Shown: positions 7,566-17,496, counted from the first letter of the stretch. The stretch is 64,000 nucleotides of DNA from an uncultured bacterium (GCA_905215805.1 CAJMRL010000006.1:31952-95951), one strand, 5' to 3'. Numbers and translations are program-made. Notes: generated from the letters alone by a model not told the origin.

Positions 7566-7613
7566 TAAAAACAGAAACGACCCAATTCCACTCTTATAGA
7601 TTTGAGTCATTTC
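7566..7613 (-). terminator. Terminator after the GH120 gene
   Basis: On the minus strand GAAATGACTCAA (7602–7613) pairs over 12 positions, two of them G-U, with TTGGGTCGTTTC (7574–7585), followed by TGTTTTTAGG. It closes the fatty-acid/smc/ftsY/GH120 transcript before the methyltransferase gene. Confidence 0.7.
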
Positions 7614-7645
7614 CTTTTATAATATGCTGCCCTAATAAAAAGATA

Positions 7646-9499
7646 TTACCATATTAACAGCTTATGTTTTCCGTTTTTTAATTTTTCAAGAGGACCAATA
7701 ACAGGCTTGCGGCTTCTTATATTTCCGTTATAATCCTTGTCCACCGTTAACTTAGTTCCGTCTGCATTTTCATACGGAGCTTCGCTTATTCTCGGAACAG
7801 CAAGTAAATCCGTTGTAATAATTTCCGTATCAGACTCTGTATCCGGCATATCAGCCTCAAGATACACTTTGCCGTTTTCTTCAATAATTTTTATTTTCGG
7901 ATCTGATTCGACACTAATATGTCCAACTTCACGGTCAAAATTTCTTGCTCCATTCAAATACATATTATTAGCAATATACGCAGGCTGAAGAACATCTTGA
8001 TATGTTTCGATATCACCTCTGCCATTTTCCATAACAAGAGAAATATATTCCTCCATGTTTAACGGAGAGCCATTATACATAACAGTTCCCGATTTCCACC
8101 GTTCTTTATCCTCATCGTCAACACCAACAAATATATTATTATAAAATCTATCATCACCGCCGTATACTACCGATGTTCCCATAAATTCTGTTGAATGTGC
8201 GAAATGATATGGAGTAGACCGGTTTAAAACATCATACTTGTTAATCGCACCGCAGAATAAATTATGAACATATGCTCCTCCCTGAGCCGCATTTTTCAGA
8301 TTTCTCTTTGAAGCAAATATATTATTATCCACCATGTGCGGTCCATGAGTTACTTCAATCCAAATATCCGTTTCATTCTTATAATAAAGATTACTGCTCA
8401 ATCTTATTCCCTGTGCCTGCCAGTCAAGCCATGTACCAAGAAGACAGTCATGTATGTTATTATTATGAATATATGTATCAATAGCCGCATGGAGCTTTAT
8501 GCCTGCAATTTCATAACCGAAAAATTCATGCTTATTTCCTATATTATAAATATGATTACCATAAATCTCACTAAATGCTCCGCCCATATTTCCAACGATA
8601 GCATTTTGACCGCAGTCATAAATTATATTGTTCCGTATAATATGTGAACCGACTGTCTCTCTGCTCCATCCCATATGCTTTGCTGTAAAAACAGCTTCAA
8701 GCTGAGTCTGATAACCCGGTTTTCTGTGATAACGACTGTAGAGATTATGCCCCGAAGCCTTTTCTTTTCCAACGCTCACAGCGCTGCATCTTGAATCATG
8801 AAGAATATTATTTTCAATAATCCACCCCTTACTCCAGTTTGTACAAAGCATTCCTCCCTGCTCTGCAGTAGGAGGCGCCCACTGTGATGCGGCATGAGCC
8901 ATTTCAAAACCCCGCACAGTTATATAATTTATACCCATAGTTTCCGGACGAAAACAACTTGAACGAACATTAATTTCAATTATTTCTTCATTTGGATTAT
9001 ACTTTTCAAAATTTGCATAAAAGACCGTATAATCATCATATACTTCACTATGCCATGTATTTGCTGTTGTTTTTATATCAGATTTTTCACTGACCTCTGA
9101 CAATGCCTTATCATTTATATAGACCTGTCCCGTATGCAGTTTTCCTACCGGCTTCATAAACCAGTCGCCGTCTATAACATCTGAATATGGGTTATATCCT
9201 CCAAAAATATCGTTTGATATTTTAACCGTCCAAACATGATCTTCAATTTGTTCCCAGCCTCTTATAACTTCGGAACCCTTAATAACAACCTTTTCATTTT
9301 CTGCTGCTTCGTATATAATTCTTCCGGATGACATACGCGCTCCGTTTTTCGGACTGACGCATTCACGATATACACCCTCATGAACAATTACCCTGTCACC
9401 CTCCTGAGCAACCTCTGCCGCTTTTGAAATTGTACGAAACGGTTCATTCTTAGTCCCCGATTTTGTATCGTTTCCAAATATAGATACATGATATCCCAT
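7646..9499 (-). CDS. GH120-type beta-xylosidase (parallel beta-helix)
   Basis: 617 residues from the ATG at 9499, chosen because AGGAGA lies about 7 bases upstream; an earlier in-frame ATG overlaps the ribosome site. The N-terminal YHVSIFGNDT...GDRVIVHEGVYRE region and later parallel beta-helix repeats closely resemble, from memory, the GH120 xylosidase XylC of Thermoanaerobacterium. Shared blocks include GFEMAHAA, WAPPTAEQ, NWSKGWIIE and YGGDDRFYNN. In the longer frame Asp365 (WLDWQAQG) and Glu388 (IWIEVTHGP) lie 23 residues apart, the spacing recalled for the XylC nucleophile and acid/base pair. There is no signal peptide, so it acts on imported xylo-oligosaccharides. It follows ftsY by 42 bases and has no sugar-use neighbours, suggesting insertion into the operon tail. 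Confidence 0.85.
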   Translation of the reverse strand: MGYHVSIFGNDTKSGTKNEPFRTISKAAEVAQEGDRVIVHEGVYRECVSPKNGARMSSGRIIYEAAENEKVVIKGSEVIRGWEQIEDHVWTVKISNDIFGGYNPYSDVIDGDWFMKPVGKLHTGQVYINDKALSEVSEKSDIKTTANTWHSEVYDDYTVFYANFEKYNPNEEIIEINVRSSCFRPETMGINYITVRGFEMAHAASQWAPPTAEQGGMLCTNWSKGWIIENNILHDSRCSAVSVGKEKASGHNLYSRYHRKPGYQTQLEAVFTAKHMGWSRETVGSHIIRNNIIYDCGQNAIVGNMGGAFSEIYGNHIYNIGNKHEFFGYEIAGIKLHAAIDTYIHNNNIHDCLLGTWLDWQAQGIRLSSNLYYKNETDIWIEVTHGPHMVDNNIFASKRNLKNAAQGGAYVHNLFCGAINKYDVLNRSTPYHFAHSTEFMGTSVVYGGDDRFYNNIFVGVDDEDKERWKSGTVMYNGSPLNMEEYISLVMENGRGDIETYQDVLQPAYIANNMYLNGARNFDREVGHISVESDPKIKIIEENGKVYLEADMPDTESDTEIITTDLLAVPRISEAPYENADGTKLTVDKDYNGNIRSRKPVIGPLEKLKNGKHKLLIW

Positions 9500-9541
9500 T
9501 CTAAGTTCTCCTATCATTAATTAAGATTTACTCTTTAATCT

Positions 9542-10459
9542 TCAGTTCTCCTGCTCAAATACCGCTCTTGCAAAATCATTTGGATCAAATTCCTGTAAAT
9601 CATCTATTCCTTCTCCCACTCCGACAAATTTTACAGGCATATTCTGCTCTCGCGATATGGCTATTATAATTCCGCCTTTTGCCGTTCCGTCAAGCTTTGT
9701 CAATATTATACCTGTAATATCCGCCGCCTCGCTAAATAGCTTTGCCTGACTCACAGCATTCTGCCCTGTTGTCGCATCAAGTACCAGCAGTGTTTCTCTT
9801 GATGCTCCCGGAAGCTCACGTCCTATCACCCTGCTTATCTTTTCAAGCTCCGCCATAAGATTTTTCTTGTTATGCAGTCTGCCGGCGGTATCGCATATGA
9901 GAACATCGGTACCCCGAGCCTTAGCAGCCGCACAAGCATCAAATACAACTGCTGCAGGATCACTGTTTTCCTGATGCTTTATTATATCGCAGCCGCTTCG
10001 CTGCGCCCAAATATCAAGCTGGTCTATCGCCGCCGCTCTAAAAGTATCCGCCGCTGCAAGCAGAACCTTCTTGCCCTGATTTTTATAATGAGTTGCAAGC
10101 TTTCCGATACTCGTTGTCTTTCCGACGCCGTTTACACCTATTACAAGTATTACGGACGGCGTTGTATCAAGGTGCATTTTTGTATCCTGCTCATTCAATA
10201 TATCTGCTATTACATTTTGCAGCTCATTTTTTACCTCGTTTCCGTCATTTATATGCTTATGCTTTACCCGGTCTCTCAGCTCATCAATTATATAAGTTGA
10301 TGTTTCAACCCCTAAATCTGCCATTATAAGCGCTTCCTCAAGACTTTCAAAAAGCTCTTCATCTACCTTCACAAACGTACTGAATACGTTATTCACCTGA
10401 TTAGTTATAGCCTCCGATGTTTTTTTTAGTCCTGCTTTAAGCTTATCAAAAAATCCCAT
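9542..10459 (-). CDS. ftsY: Signal recognition particle receptor FtsY
   Basis: 305 residues, the short Gram-positive form without a long acidic A domain. It docks SRP–ribosome complexes at the membrane translocon. The N helical domain (1–85) is followed by the NG GTPase: G1 GVNGVGKTTS (about 109–118), the DTFRAAA box (about 138), G3 DTAGR (about 190) and G4 TKLDGTAKGG (about 250). It lies 33 bases after smc, the usual clostridial order. The SRP subunit gene ffh, often next, is absent; a xylosidase gene follows instead. Confidence 0.97.
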   Translation of the reverse strand: MGFFDKLKAGLKKTSEAITNQVNNVFSTFVKVDEELFESLEEALIMADLGVETSTYIIDELRDRVKHKHINDGNEVKNELQNVIADILNEQDTKMHLDTTPSVILVIGVNGVGKTTSIGKLATHYKNQGKKVLLAAADTFRAAAIDQLDIWAQRSGCDIIKHQENSDPAAVVFDACAAAKARGTDVLICDTAGRLHNKKNLMAELEKISRVIGRELPGASRETLLVLDATTGQNAVSQAKLFSEAADITGIILTKLDGTAKGGIIIAISREQNMPVKFVGVGEGIDDLQEFDPNDFARAVFEQEN

Positions 10460-10492
10460 GTTAAAATCCCTCTCTGTCTTAAAATTATAGTC

Positions 10493-13400
10493 TTATGAAA
10501 CCATATCATCTTCTACCTCATCAATATTAAGAGAAAGAGTTTTTGTAACTCCCTTCTCCTGCATTGTTACTCCATAAAGACGATTAACCGCTTCCATAGT
10601 TCCTCTTCTGTGTGTTATAACTATAAACTGTGTCTGATCCGTATAATTTTTTAAATACGTTGCAAATCTTGATACATTTATATCATCCAATGCCGCATCA
10701 ATTTCATCGAGTATACAAAATGGAGTAGGCTTAACCTTTAAAATAGCAAACAGCAAGGCAATAGCAATAAAAGATTTTTCCCCTCCTGAATAGAGATTAA
10801 TATTTTGCAGCCCCTTTCCCGGAAGCTGTACTTCTATCTCTATCCCGCTTTCAAGCAGATTACTTGGATCGCTCAAATAAAGCCTTCCCTTTCCTCCGCC
10901 GAAAAGCTCCGTAAATACCTGCGAAAAGCTTTCGCTTATAATATTAAATTGATTTCCGAAATGCTCCTCCATCAATTCTTCCATAGATGAAATTATTTTC
11001 CTGAGATTATCCTTTGATTTTTCCAGATCTTTTTTCTGCGTATTCATAAATTCAAAGCGTTCCTTTTTCTCCCTGTATTCGTCTATGGAATCCATATTCA
11101 CATGACCAAGAGATTTTATCTGTCCCTTAAGCTCTGACGCGCGCTTTGACGCCTCTTTTTCATTTTCTGTTTCAGTACGCATTTCTGCTGCCGCGCTATA
11201 TGTAAGCTCATAATTATCCCATAGCCTATTTAATATAGTATCACTTTCGGAGTTTAATTTGACCCGTCTTGTATCAACCCTTGCAAGCTCCTGCTGCAGC
11301 TGTATAAGCTTATCGGTAAGATCCTTATTCTCCGCCTGAATCCTTTTTAAGCTATCCACGATTTCTTCTTTTTGCTCGTCTGTCAGCCTTATTTTATCCC
11401 TTAACTGCTCGGATATTATTTTTATTTTTTCACTGTCTTTTTCGTATTCCTCTATATTTTTTGAAAGTTCATCATTTCTGTCCAACAGAGTTTGTTTATA
11501 TTTTAGTTTTTCATCTGTTTCCTTGACAGCCGCCTCATTCTCTGCCTTTGCTGCTTCTATCTTTTCATTCCCTATCTGCAAATCCTTACGAATTTCAGCG
11601 AGACGCATTGTTTCATCCATAATAGCCTGCGATTTTTCATCTCGCTTAGAGCTTATATCCGTATATTCAGCGCTCATGCTTTCAATACTATTTTGTATTT
11701 CTGCTGTTTCATTCTCAAGACGCCTTATTTCTATCAAAAGCTGAGATGTTTCTTCAGAGGTTATATTAAGCTGCTTATCTATTTGCTCTATCTCATTTTT
11801 ATAATTCTCTTCGGTGCTTCCTCCTGATTCAAGAACTGTCTGTAAATGCTGACAAGTATTTTCCAGCCTGAGAATTTCATCTTCATATTCCCTTATGACC
11901 GGCTCATACGTCTCAAGCTGTTTCTTTACACTGTTAAGCTCATTAATGCTTGTTTCACGTTCTTCTTTTAATTCACGAAGCGCCTGTGTAAGTTTGGCAA
12001 TATCTTTGCCCAATTCCTTTATTTCTGCCGCTCTCGATATAAGACCGCTTTGCTTGTTGACAGAACCTCCTGACATAGATCCTCCGGCATTGAGAATATC
12101 ACCCTCAAGAGTTACAACTCTGAATTTATACCCAAAATGTCTGCTTACGGCAATTGCATTGTCTATATTATCAAATACCGCAACTCGCCCCAAGAGACTC
12201 TTTATAATGCCGTCATATTTTTTATCGCATCTTACAAGCTCACTTGCAATACCAACAAATCCCTTGCAGTCCTTTACTTGTGCAGCGCTTTCTAAAATTC
12301 TTCCACGCACAGACGATACAGGCAGAAACGTTGCTCTTCCTGCCTTTGTACGCCTTAAAAACTCAATTGCAGCTTTTGCATCAGACTCAGATTCAACAAT
12401 AATATTCTGCAAAGCGCCTCCCAGAGCGGTTTCTATAGCCACAATATACTCTCTCTTTACATCAACCAGTCCGGAAAGCGTTCCATATATTGATAAATTT
12501 TTTAGACTGTCCGCCTTCAGCACAGCTTTTACGCTTTTTGCATATCCCGCATAATCATTTTCCATTCCTTCAAGCATACGTTTTTTAGAAGCTTTTGTAT
12601 TATATTCTACATTTAAATCATTTCCTTGACGATTTATATCGGCAATCTTTTGCTTAAGAAAATTTTCTTTTTCATTATGCTGCTCAACTATTTTAATAAG
12701 CTTCTCCCGCTTTTCACGCTTCTGTGCTATTTTTCTTATATTATCTTCTATTTCCTTCTTTGTATCCTCTACGCCTTCATTAAAGCTTTTTATCTCTGCC
12801 TGAAGCACTCTTTTTCTGTCAAAAAAGTTTGCCCTAAGCTTTTCAACACCGCTCATTCTCTCTTTTCGCGATGAGGCTTCCGCAAGCTTATCGGCCGCCT
12901 CTTCCTTCTTTTTTTCTATATCTTCATGAAGCTTTTCCTGACGCTTGATGATCTCTGAACTTTCATTTTGCATTGTATTGAAATCAGACATTATTCTTTC
13001 CGATTCGGCAGTTTTTTCCTTGATTTCATTTTCAAGTTCTTTAATCTCAATAATACGTTCCTTACTTTTTTTATTAAGTAAGTTTATTTCATTTTCTATA
13101 CGAACCGCCATTTCACTATTATTTTTAATATCATTCTTCGCAATAGAAATATCCTTTTCTATCTCCGCTCCTCTGCTTTCATTATCTATGAGTTCAGAAT
13201 GCAGCTTTGTTTTTTCTTCATCCATATGCTTCTGTTTTTCATAAAGTGAAGATATTTTTTCTCCGGCCTTTGATTCCTTTTTATTAAGCTCGTCAATCTC
13301 ACCGCTTACGCTTTCATAAAGCTTATCCGCCTTTTGGGCTTCGTGTTTGTTGCGCTCAAGAGCTATGAGACTTAAATTTACATCTAAAGCTTTAAATTCA

Positions 13401-14065
13401 GAATATAGTTCCATATATTTTCTTGCTTTTTCGCTTTGCTTCCTAAGCGGTTCTATCTGCCCCTCAAGCTCGTGAACTATATCATTTATACGCACAAGAT
13501 TCTCTTCTGTACCCGCAAGTTTTCTTTCCGCTTCTTCTCTTTTGTATTTATATTTTGAAACCCCGGCCGCTTCTTCAAAAATGCTCCTTCTGTCCTCCGC
13601 CTTTGTAGATAATATCTGGGATACACTTCCCTGACCTATTATTGAATAACCGTCGCGTCCCAATCCTGTATCCATAAAAAGCTCATGTATATCCTTTAAC
13701 CGGCAATTTGCACGATTTATCTGATACACACTTTCACCGCTCCTAAAAAGCCTTCTTGTTACTGTTATCTCTTCATAATCTATATTAAACAAATGAGTAC
13801 TGTTGTCTAAAACCAAGCTTACTTCAGCAAAATTCACCGGCTTTCGTGTTTCTGTGCCTGCAAAGATGACGTCCTGCATATTTGAGCCTCTTAGAGATTT
13901 TGCGCTCATTTCGCCTATTACCCATCTTATTGCATCTGATATATTGCTTTTTCCACTTCCGTTTGGTCCAACAACACCCGTAGCTCCGTCAGCAAATTCA
14001 AGAACTGTTTTATCCGCAAAGGATTTAAATCCCTGTAATTCAAGTCGTTTTAAAAACAAACACAT
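10493..14065 (-). CDS. smc: Chromosome segregation ATPase SMC
   Basis: 1190 residues, full length. Bacterial condensin core that compacts and resolves chromosomes with ScpA/ScpB. Walker A GPNGSGKSN near residue 34, a long coiled coil (about 170–500), hinge domain (about 510–660, with GLVDVKREYIVAIETALGG and GDILNAGGSMSGGS), a second coiled coil, then signature SGGEKS and Walker B FCILDEIDAALDD near the C-terminus. The start ATG follows GGGAGGTGAA. It overlaps the upstream radical SAM gene by 16 bases, so translation is coupled. Confidence 0.97.
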   Translation of the reverse strand: MCLFLKRLELQGFKSFADKTVLEFADGATGVVGPNGSGKSNISDAIRWVIGEMSAKSLRGSNMQDVIFAGTETRKPVNFAEVSLVLDNSTHLFNIDYEEITVTRRLFRSGESVYQINRANCRLKDIHELFMDTGLGRDGYSIIGQGSVSQILSTKAEDRRSIFEEAAGVSKYKYKREEAERKLAGTEENLVRINDIVHELEGQIEPLRKQSEKARKYMELYSEFKALDVNLSLIALERNKHEAQKADKLYESVSGEIDELNKKESKAGEKISSLYEKQKHMDEEKTKLHSELIDNESRGAEIEKDISIAKNDIKNNSEMAVRIENEINLLNKKSKERIIEIKELENEIKEKTAESERIMSDFNTMQNESSEIIKRQEKLHEDIEKKKEEAADKLAEASSRKERMSGVEKLRANFFDRKRVLQAEIKSFNEGVEDTKKEIEDNIRKIAQKREKREKLIKIVEQHNEKENFLKQKIADINRQGNDLNVEYNTKASKKRMLEGMENDYAGYAKSVKAVLKADSLKNLSIYGTLSGLVDVKREYIVAIETALGGALQNIIVESESDAKAAIEFLRRTKAGRATFLPVSSVRGRILESAAQVKDCKGFVGIASELVRCDKKYDGIIKSLLGRVAVFDNIDNAIAVSRHFGYKFRVVTLEGDILNAGGSMSGGSVNKQSGLISRAAEIKELGKDIAKLTQALRELKEERETSINELNSVKKQLETYEPVIREYEDEILRLENTCQHLQTVLESGGSTEENYKNEIEQIDKQLNITSEETSQLLIEIRRLENETAEIQNSIESMSAEYTDISSKRDEKSQAIMDETMRLAEIRKDLQIGNEKIEAAKAENEAAVKETDEKLKYKQTLLDRNDELSKNIEEYEKDSEKIKIISEQLRDKIRLTDEQKEEIVDSLKRIQAENKDLTDKLIQLQQELARVDTRRVKLNSESDTILNRLWDNYELTYSAAAEMRTETENEKEASKRASELKGQIKSLGHVNMDSIDEYREKKERFEFMNTQKKDLEKSKDNLRKIISSMEELMEEHFGNQFNIISESFSQVFTELFGGGKGRLYLSDPSNLLESGIEIEVQLPGKGLQNINLYSGGEKSFIAIALLFAILKVKPTPFCILDEIDAALDDINVSRFATYLKNYTDQTQFIVITHRRGTMEAVNRLYGVTMQEKGVTKTLSLNIDEVEDDMVS

Positions 14066-15051
14066 TTCACCTCCCGTTTAGCTAAATCTTTATCCGCGGC
14101 AATTTTTACTATAGAATTTTTTTCTCTCTGAATTGCAATAATATTTTTTCTATGATTGCCGACGGCTTTTGAAATTTCTCTTGGATTTACATAAACAGTC
14201 GCCTTTACATTATCCGGCACTTCCCGTCTCATTATATCCAAATACACCGCGTTCTCTACAAGCTCACCGAATGAGCTGTGTACCGGTCCTGCTACGACCG
14301 ATCCGTTCTCACATATTTCATCCGTACTTTGCAAGCCTATTCTTATTACTGTTATCCCATTTTCCTCAAACATCAGCATAATAGTCTTCGCAAGTTCTAC
14401 AGCTTCATCAAGTGTTTGCGGTTTATATTTATTTTCATTATACATTTTTTCCATAAATGTATCTTTTATTGTTAGCGTAGGATAAATTCTTACAATATCC
14501 GGATCCAGCTTTATTATTTCCCTTGCAGTATATATTGATTTTTCGGGAGTATCTCCGGGAAGTCCGGTCATCATCTGAAGCCCCAAAACAAACGGATATT
14601 TCCTTATAAGCTTGACCGCATCCCTGACCTGCTGCGCATTATGACCACGGTTTGCCGCCTTGAGTACGCTGTCGTCCATCGACTGAACTCCAAGCTCTAT
14701 TGTTGTTACTCCATGGTTGTACAGATTGTCCAAAATCTCACGATTTATATAATCGGGACGAGTTGATAAGCGTATACCATGTATTCTGCCGCTTTTTATA
14801 TAAGGCTGCACAGCATCCATCAATATACTTTGCTCTTCTATTGGTATACCGGTAAAGCTTCCGCCGAAAAACGCTGCCTCGATACTCGCTCCGTTTTCAG
14901 GCAGCGTTTCTAAATATTCTTTAATAATCTTTACTACATCATCAGCTGTTACATCTGTTCCGACTCCGGTTATTCGTTTCTGATTGCAAAAAACGCAGTC
15001 GAACGGACAGCCGCGGTGAGGAACAAAAATAGGTATATTATATGTTTTCAT
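14050..15051 (-). CDS. Elp3-like radical SAM protein
   Basis: 333 residues. The 4Fe-4S/SAM motif is C-x3-C-x2-C (Cys15, Cys19, Cys22 in GCPFDCVFCNQ), followed by the GGSFTG motif (about 64–69) and a TIM-barrel-like domain with IELGVQSMDD. It matches the radical SAM half of Elp3-type proteins but has no GNAT acetyltransferase domain. Elp3 radical SAM domains modify wobble uridines. Whether this short bacterial form modifies tRNA is not established. The gene is fixed between rnc and smc in many clostridia as I recall, overlapping rnc by 4 bases (ATGA) and smc by 16. Confidence 0.8.
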   Translation of the reverse strand: MKTYNIPIFVPHRGCPFDCVFCNQKRITGVGTDVTADDVVKIIKEYLETLPENGASIEAAFFGGSFTGIPIEEQSILMDAVQPYIKSGRIHGIRLSTRPDYINREILDNLYNHGVTTIELGVQSMDDSVLKAANRGHNAQQVRDAVKLIRKYPFVLGLQMMTGLPGDTPEKSIYTAREIIKLDPDIVRIYPTLTIKDTFMEKMYNENKYKPQTLDEAVELAKTIMLMFEENGITVIRIGLQSTDEICENGSVVAGPVHSSFGELVENAVYLDIMRREVPDNVKATVYVNPREISKAVGNHRKNIIAIQREKNSIVKIAADKDLAKREVKCVCF

Positions 15052-15719
15052 TTTCTTATCGCCTCAAGAGCCTTCTTTGCGGCATTTTGCTCTGCTTCTT
15101 TTTTACTGTGCCCAATACCAAAAGATTTAGATTTTCCGTTTACAACAGCCTCAACCTTAAAGCGTTTATTATGGTCTTGACCGGATTCTTCTATCGTGTT
15201 ATATGTTACACTGCCGACTCCGTCCTTTTGAACTATTTCCTGAAGCATTGTTTTATAATCGCTATACTTATGTCCGGCAAGGACCTCGTCTATATCATCC
15301 CGCATAAGGGGCAAAAGCCATTCCCTCGCCGCTTCCATTCCTCCGTCAAGATAAATCGCCGCAAGTACAGCCTCAAACGCATCAGAAACAACCGATGGTC
15401 TGTTGCGTCCCCCGGTAATTTCCTCTCCGCGTCCCAACAAAATTTCACTGCTCAAATCAATCTTTTTTGATATTTCATAAAGCGACTGCTCACATACAAG
15501 AGTAGCACGGAATTTAGATAGATCTCCTTCCTGCACTTTTCTCATCCTTCTGAATATATAGTCGCTTATAATAATACTCAAAACCGAATCCCCTAAAAAT
15601 TCAAGCCTTTCATTATTTTGTGTCCTATGCTCATTTGCATAAGAACTATGTGTAAGGGCATTTTTTAATAAACGCTCATCTTTAAATGTATAACCTATTT
15701 TTCTTTCTGCTTGATTCAT
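15048..15719 (-). CDS. rnc: Ribonuclease III
   Basis: 223 residues. Cleaves double-stranded RNA in rRNA maturation and mRNA turnover. The RNase III domain (1–150) holds the signature ERLEFLGDSVL (about 38–48) and the second acidic site FEAVLAAIYLDGG (about 113–125). A C-terminal dsRNA-binding domain (about 152–222) ends in the typical KKEAEQNAAKKALE helix. It overlaps the radical SAM gene by 4 bases and lies 133 bases after fabF, behind a hairpin that could attenuate read-through. Confidence 0.95.
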   Translation of the reverse strand: MNQAERKIGYTFKDERLLKNALTHSSYANEHRTQNNERLEFLGDSVLSIIISDYIFRRMRKVQEGDLSKFRATLVCEQSLYEISKKIDLSSEILLGRGEEITGGRNRPSVVSDAFEAVLAAIYLDGGMEAAREWLLPLMRDDIDEVLAGHKYSDYKTMLQEIVQKDGVGSVTYNTIEESGQDHNKRFKVEAVVNGKSKSFGIGHSKKEAEQNAAKKALEAIRK

Positions 15720-15812
15720 ATTTCCTCCATTTTTCAGATAACATCGGAAAATATGTTTTTATACCGATAAATATCATTTTACCGACATAAAAGCATATTT
15801 TCACATATACAC

Positions 15813-15844
15813 AATCAGAGGGTGCCGTTTGGCATCCTCTGATT
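15813..15844 (-). terminator. Hairpin after fabF, weak terminator or attenuator
   Basis: On the minus strand AATCAGAGGATGCC pairs with GGCACCCTCTGATT (one G/A-type mismatch) around an AAAC loop, 9 bases after the fabF stop. The 3' side lacks a solid U-run, so it may only attenuate or protect the fab transcript while allowing rnc-smc-ftsY expression. Confidence 0.55.
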
Positions 15845-15852
15845 TATACGGA

Positions 15853-17091
15853 TTAATCGTGATATTTTTTAAATACAATTGTCGCATTGTGTCCGCCAAA
15901 ACCAAGTGAATTAGACATCGCATATTCAACATCCTGTTCACGTCCGGTATTCGGTACTATATCAAGATCACATTCCGGATCAGGTGTTACATAATTGATT
16001 GTTGCCGGAATATAGCTGTCTTCAATAGCCTTAGCACAAACTATCGCTTCAACTGCTCCCGCAGCGCCAAGCATATGCCCCGTCATAGACTTTGTAGAGC
16101 TTACCGCAACCTTATATGCCGCATCTCCAAATACCTGCTTGATTGCCATTGTCTCAAATTCATCATTATACTTTGTCGATGTTCCGTGAGCATTTATATA
16201 TGTTATGTCCTCCGGAGTAATGCCTGCATCCTTTATTGCAAATTCCATTGCTTTTGCACCGCCTTGACCACCCGGAAGAGGACTTGTCATATGATAAGCA
16301 TCATCTGTAGCTCCGTAGCCTACCATCTCACATATAATATGCGCGCCTCTTGCCTTTGCGTGTTCAAGCTCCTCGAGTACAAGGAATGCTGCTCCTTCAC
16401 TAAGAACAAAGCCGTCGCGGTTAGCATCAAACGGGCGTGACGCATGAAGCGGATCATCATTATTTGTTGACATAGCTTTCATTGAACAAAAACCAGCAAA
16501 CGCTGTCGGACTTACCGTAGCCTCACATCCGCCGGCAAGAATAATATCATTATCTCCGTATTTAATATGTCTGAAAGCTTCTCCAAGAGCGTTTGTACTC
16601 GATGCACAAGCTGTTACTATATTCTCATTTACTCCCTGGAGCTTAAAGCGCATTGCAATCTGAGCCGGCGCCATATTTCCTATCATCATAGGGATAAAGA
16701 ACGGACTTACTCTGCCCGGACCTTTTTTCTCAAGATTCGAATGCTGTTCTTCAAAAGTAGATATACCGCCTATACCTGTTCCGGTTATAACGCCTACACG
16801 CCATGGGTCTTCTTTTGACATGTCTATTGCAGCGTCGTGAAAAGCTTCGTCCGCAGCTGCAATTGCATACTGAGTAAAGAGATCCATTTTTCTCGCGTCC
16901 CTTTTGTCAACGTACTTCAGTATATCGAAATCCTTTACCTCTCCTGCGATCTGTGTTTTATAGCCCTCAGCATCAAAATGCGTAACGCGTCCAATTCCGC
17001 ATACGCCGTCCTTTATTCCCTGCCAAAAGGTCTTCGCATCGTTACCTATAGGAGTAACAGCGCCTATACCCGTTACAACAACTCTTTTCAT
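15853..17091 (-). CDS. fabF: 3-oxoacyl-ACP synthase II
   Basis: 412 residues. Condenses acyl-ACP with malonyl-ACP in fatty acid elongation. The thiolase fold has catalytic Cys162 in TACASSTNALG, His in INAHGTSTKYND (about 302) and His in TKSMTGHMLGAAGA (about 339), and ends with NSLGFGGHNATIVF. Last of the fab genes in this operon. It is separated from acpP by 171 bases holding a long hairpin. fabZ and the acetyl-CoA carboxylase genes that often follow are not here. Confidence 0.97.
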   Translation of the reverse strand: MKRVVVTGIGAVTPIGNDAKTFWQGIKDGVCGIGRVTHFDAEGYKTQIAGEVKDFDILKYVDKRDARKMDLFTQYAIAAADEAFHDAAIDMSKEDPWRVGVITGTGIGGISTFEEQHSNLEKKGPGRVSPFFIPMMIGNMAPAQIAMRFKLQGVNENIVTACASSTNALGEAFRHIKYGDNDIILAGGCEATVSPTAFAGFCSMKAMSTNNDDPLHASRPFDANRDGFVLSEGAAFLVLEELEHAKARGAHIICEMVGYGATDDAYHMTSPLPGGQGGAKAMEFAIKDAGITPEDITYINAHGTSTKYNDEFETMAIKQVFGDAAYKVAVSSTKSMTGHMLGAAGAVEAIVCAKAIEDSYIPATINYVTPDPECDLDIVPNTGREQDVEYAMSNSLGFGGHNATIVFKKYHD

Positions 17092-17199
17092 TTATTATCC
17101 TCCATATTGTCAGAAATTATACTTTTTCATTCCACACTATATCTATATAAATACAGCACCTCTCATCAGATACCGTAAAATCATTTTTAATAACATAAT

Positions 17200-17250
17200 A
17201 CCGGCTATCCTGTATTTCACCATATATGGCAATAATACAGGATTACCGGT
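17200..17250 (-). other. Long imperfect hairpin between acpP and fabF
   Basis: A 17-base arm (17200–17216) pairs with 17234–17250 with only two central mismatches, enclosing the palindrome CCATATATGG. There is no following U-run in the transcription direction. It probably caps and stabilises the acpP message or separates acpP and fabF expression. Function is inferred. Confidence 0.5.
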
Positions 17251-17262
17251 CAAATTCAACGC

Positions 17263-17496
17263 TTACGCATTTTCTTTAATATAGTTAACCGCATCACCTA
17301 CTGTGCTGATCTTTTCTGCCTGATCATCCGGAATTTCAATATCAAATTCTGTCTCAAGACCCATGATAAGTTCAACTATATCAAGCGAATCTGCACCAAG
17401 ATCATCTACGAAAGATGACTCCAAAGTAATTGACGACTCATCTGCACCAAGCTGATCGACGATAACTGCCTTTACTCTGTCAAAATATTCACCCAT
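17263..17496 (-). CDS. acpP: Acyl carrier protein
   Basis: 77 residues from the ATG at 17496, chosen because AAAGGGGGTG lies about 9 bases upstream; the longer frame starts without a ribosome site. Carries growing acyl chains on a 4'-phosphopantetheine at Ser37 in DDLGADSLDIVEL. The acidic helical bundle is typical (VELIMGLETEFDIEIPDD). It lies between fabG and fabF, with a stable hairpin just downstream that may help its high expression. Confidence 0.97.
   Translation of the reverse strand: MGEYFDRVKAVIVDQLGADESSITLESSFVDDLGADSLDIVELIMGLETEFDIEIPDDQAEKISTVGDAVNYIKENA

Noticed and set aside
11895..12554. Plus-strand open frame of 219 codons antisense to smc
   Set aside because: Composition mirrors the SMC codons, no ribosome site and no recognisable domain; SMC is full length on the other strand.
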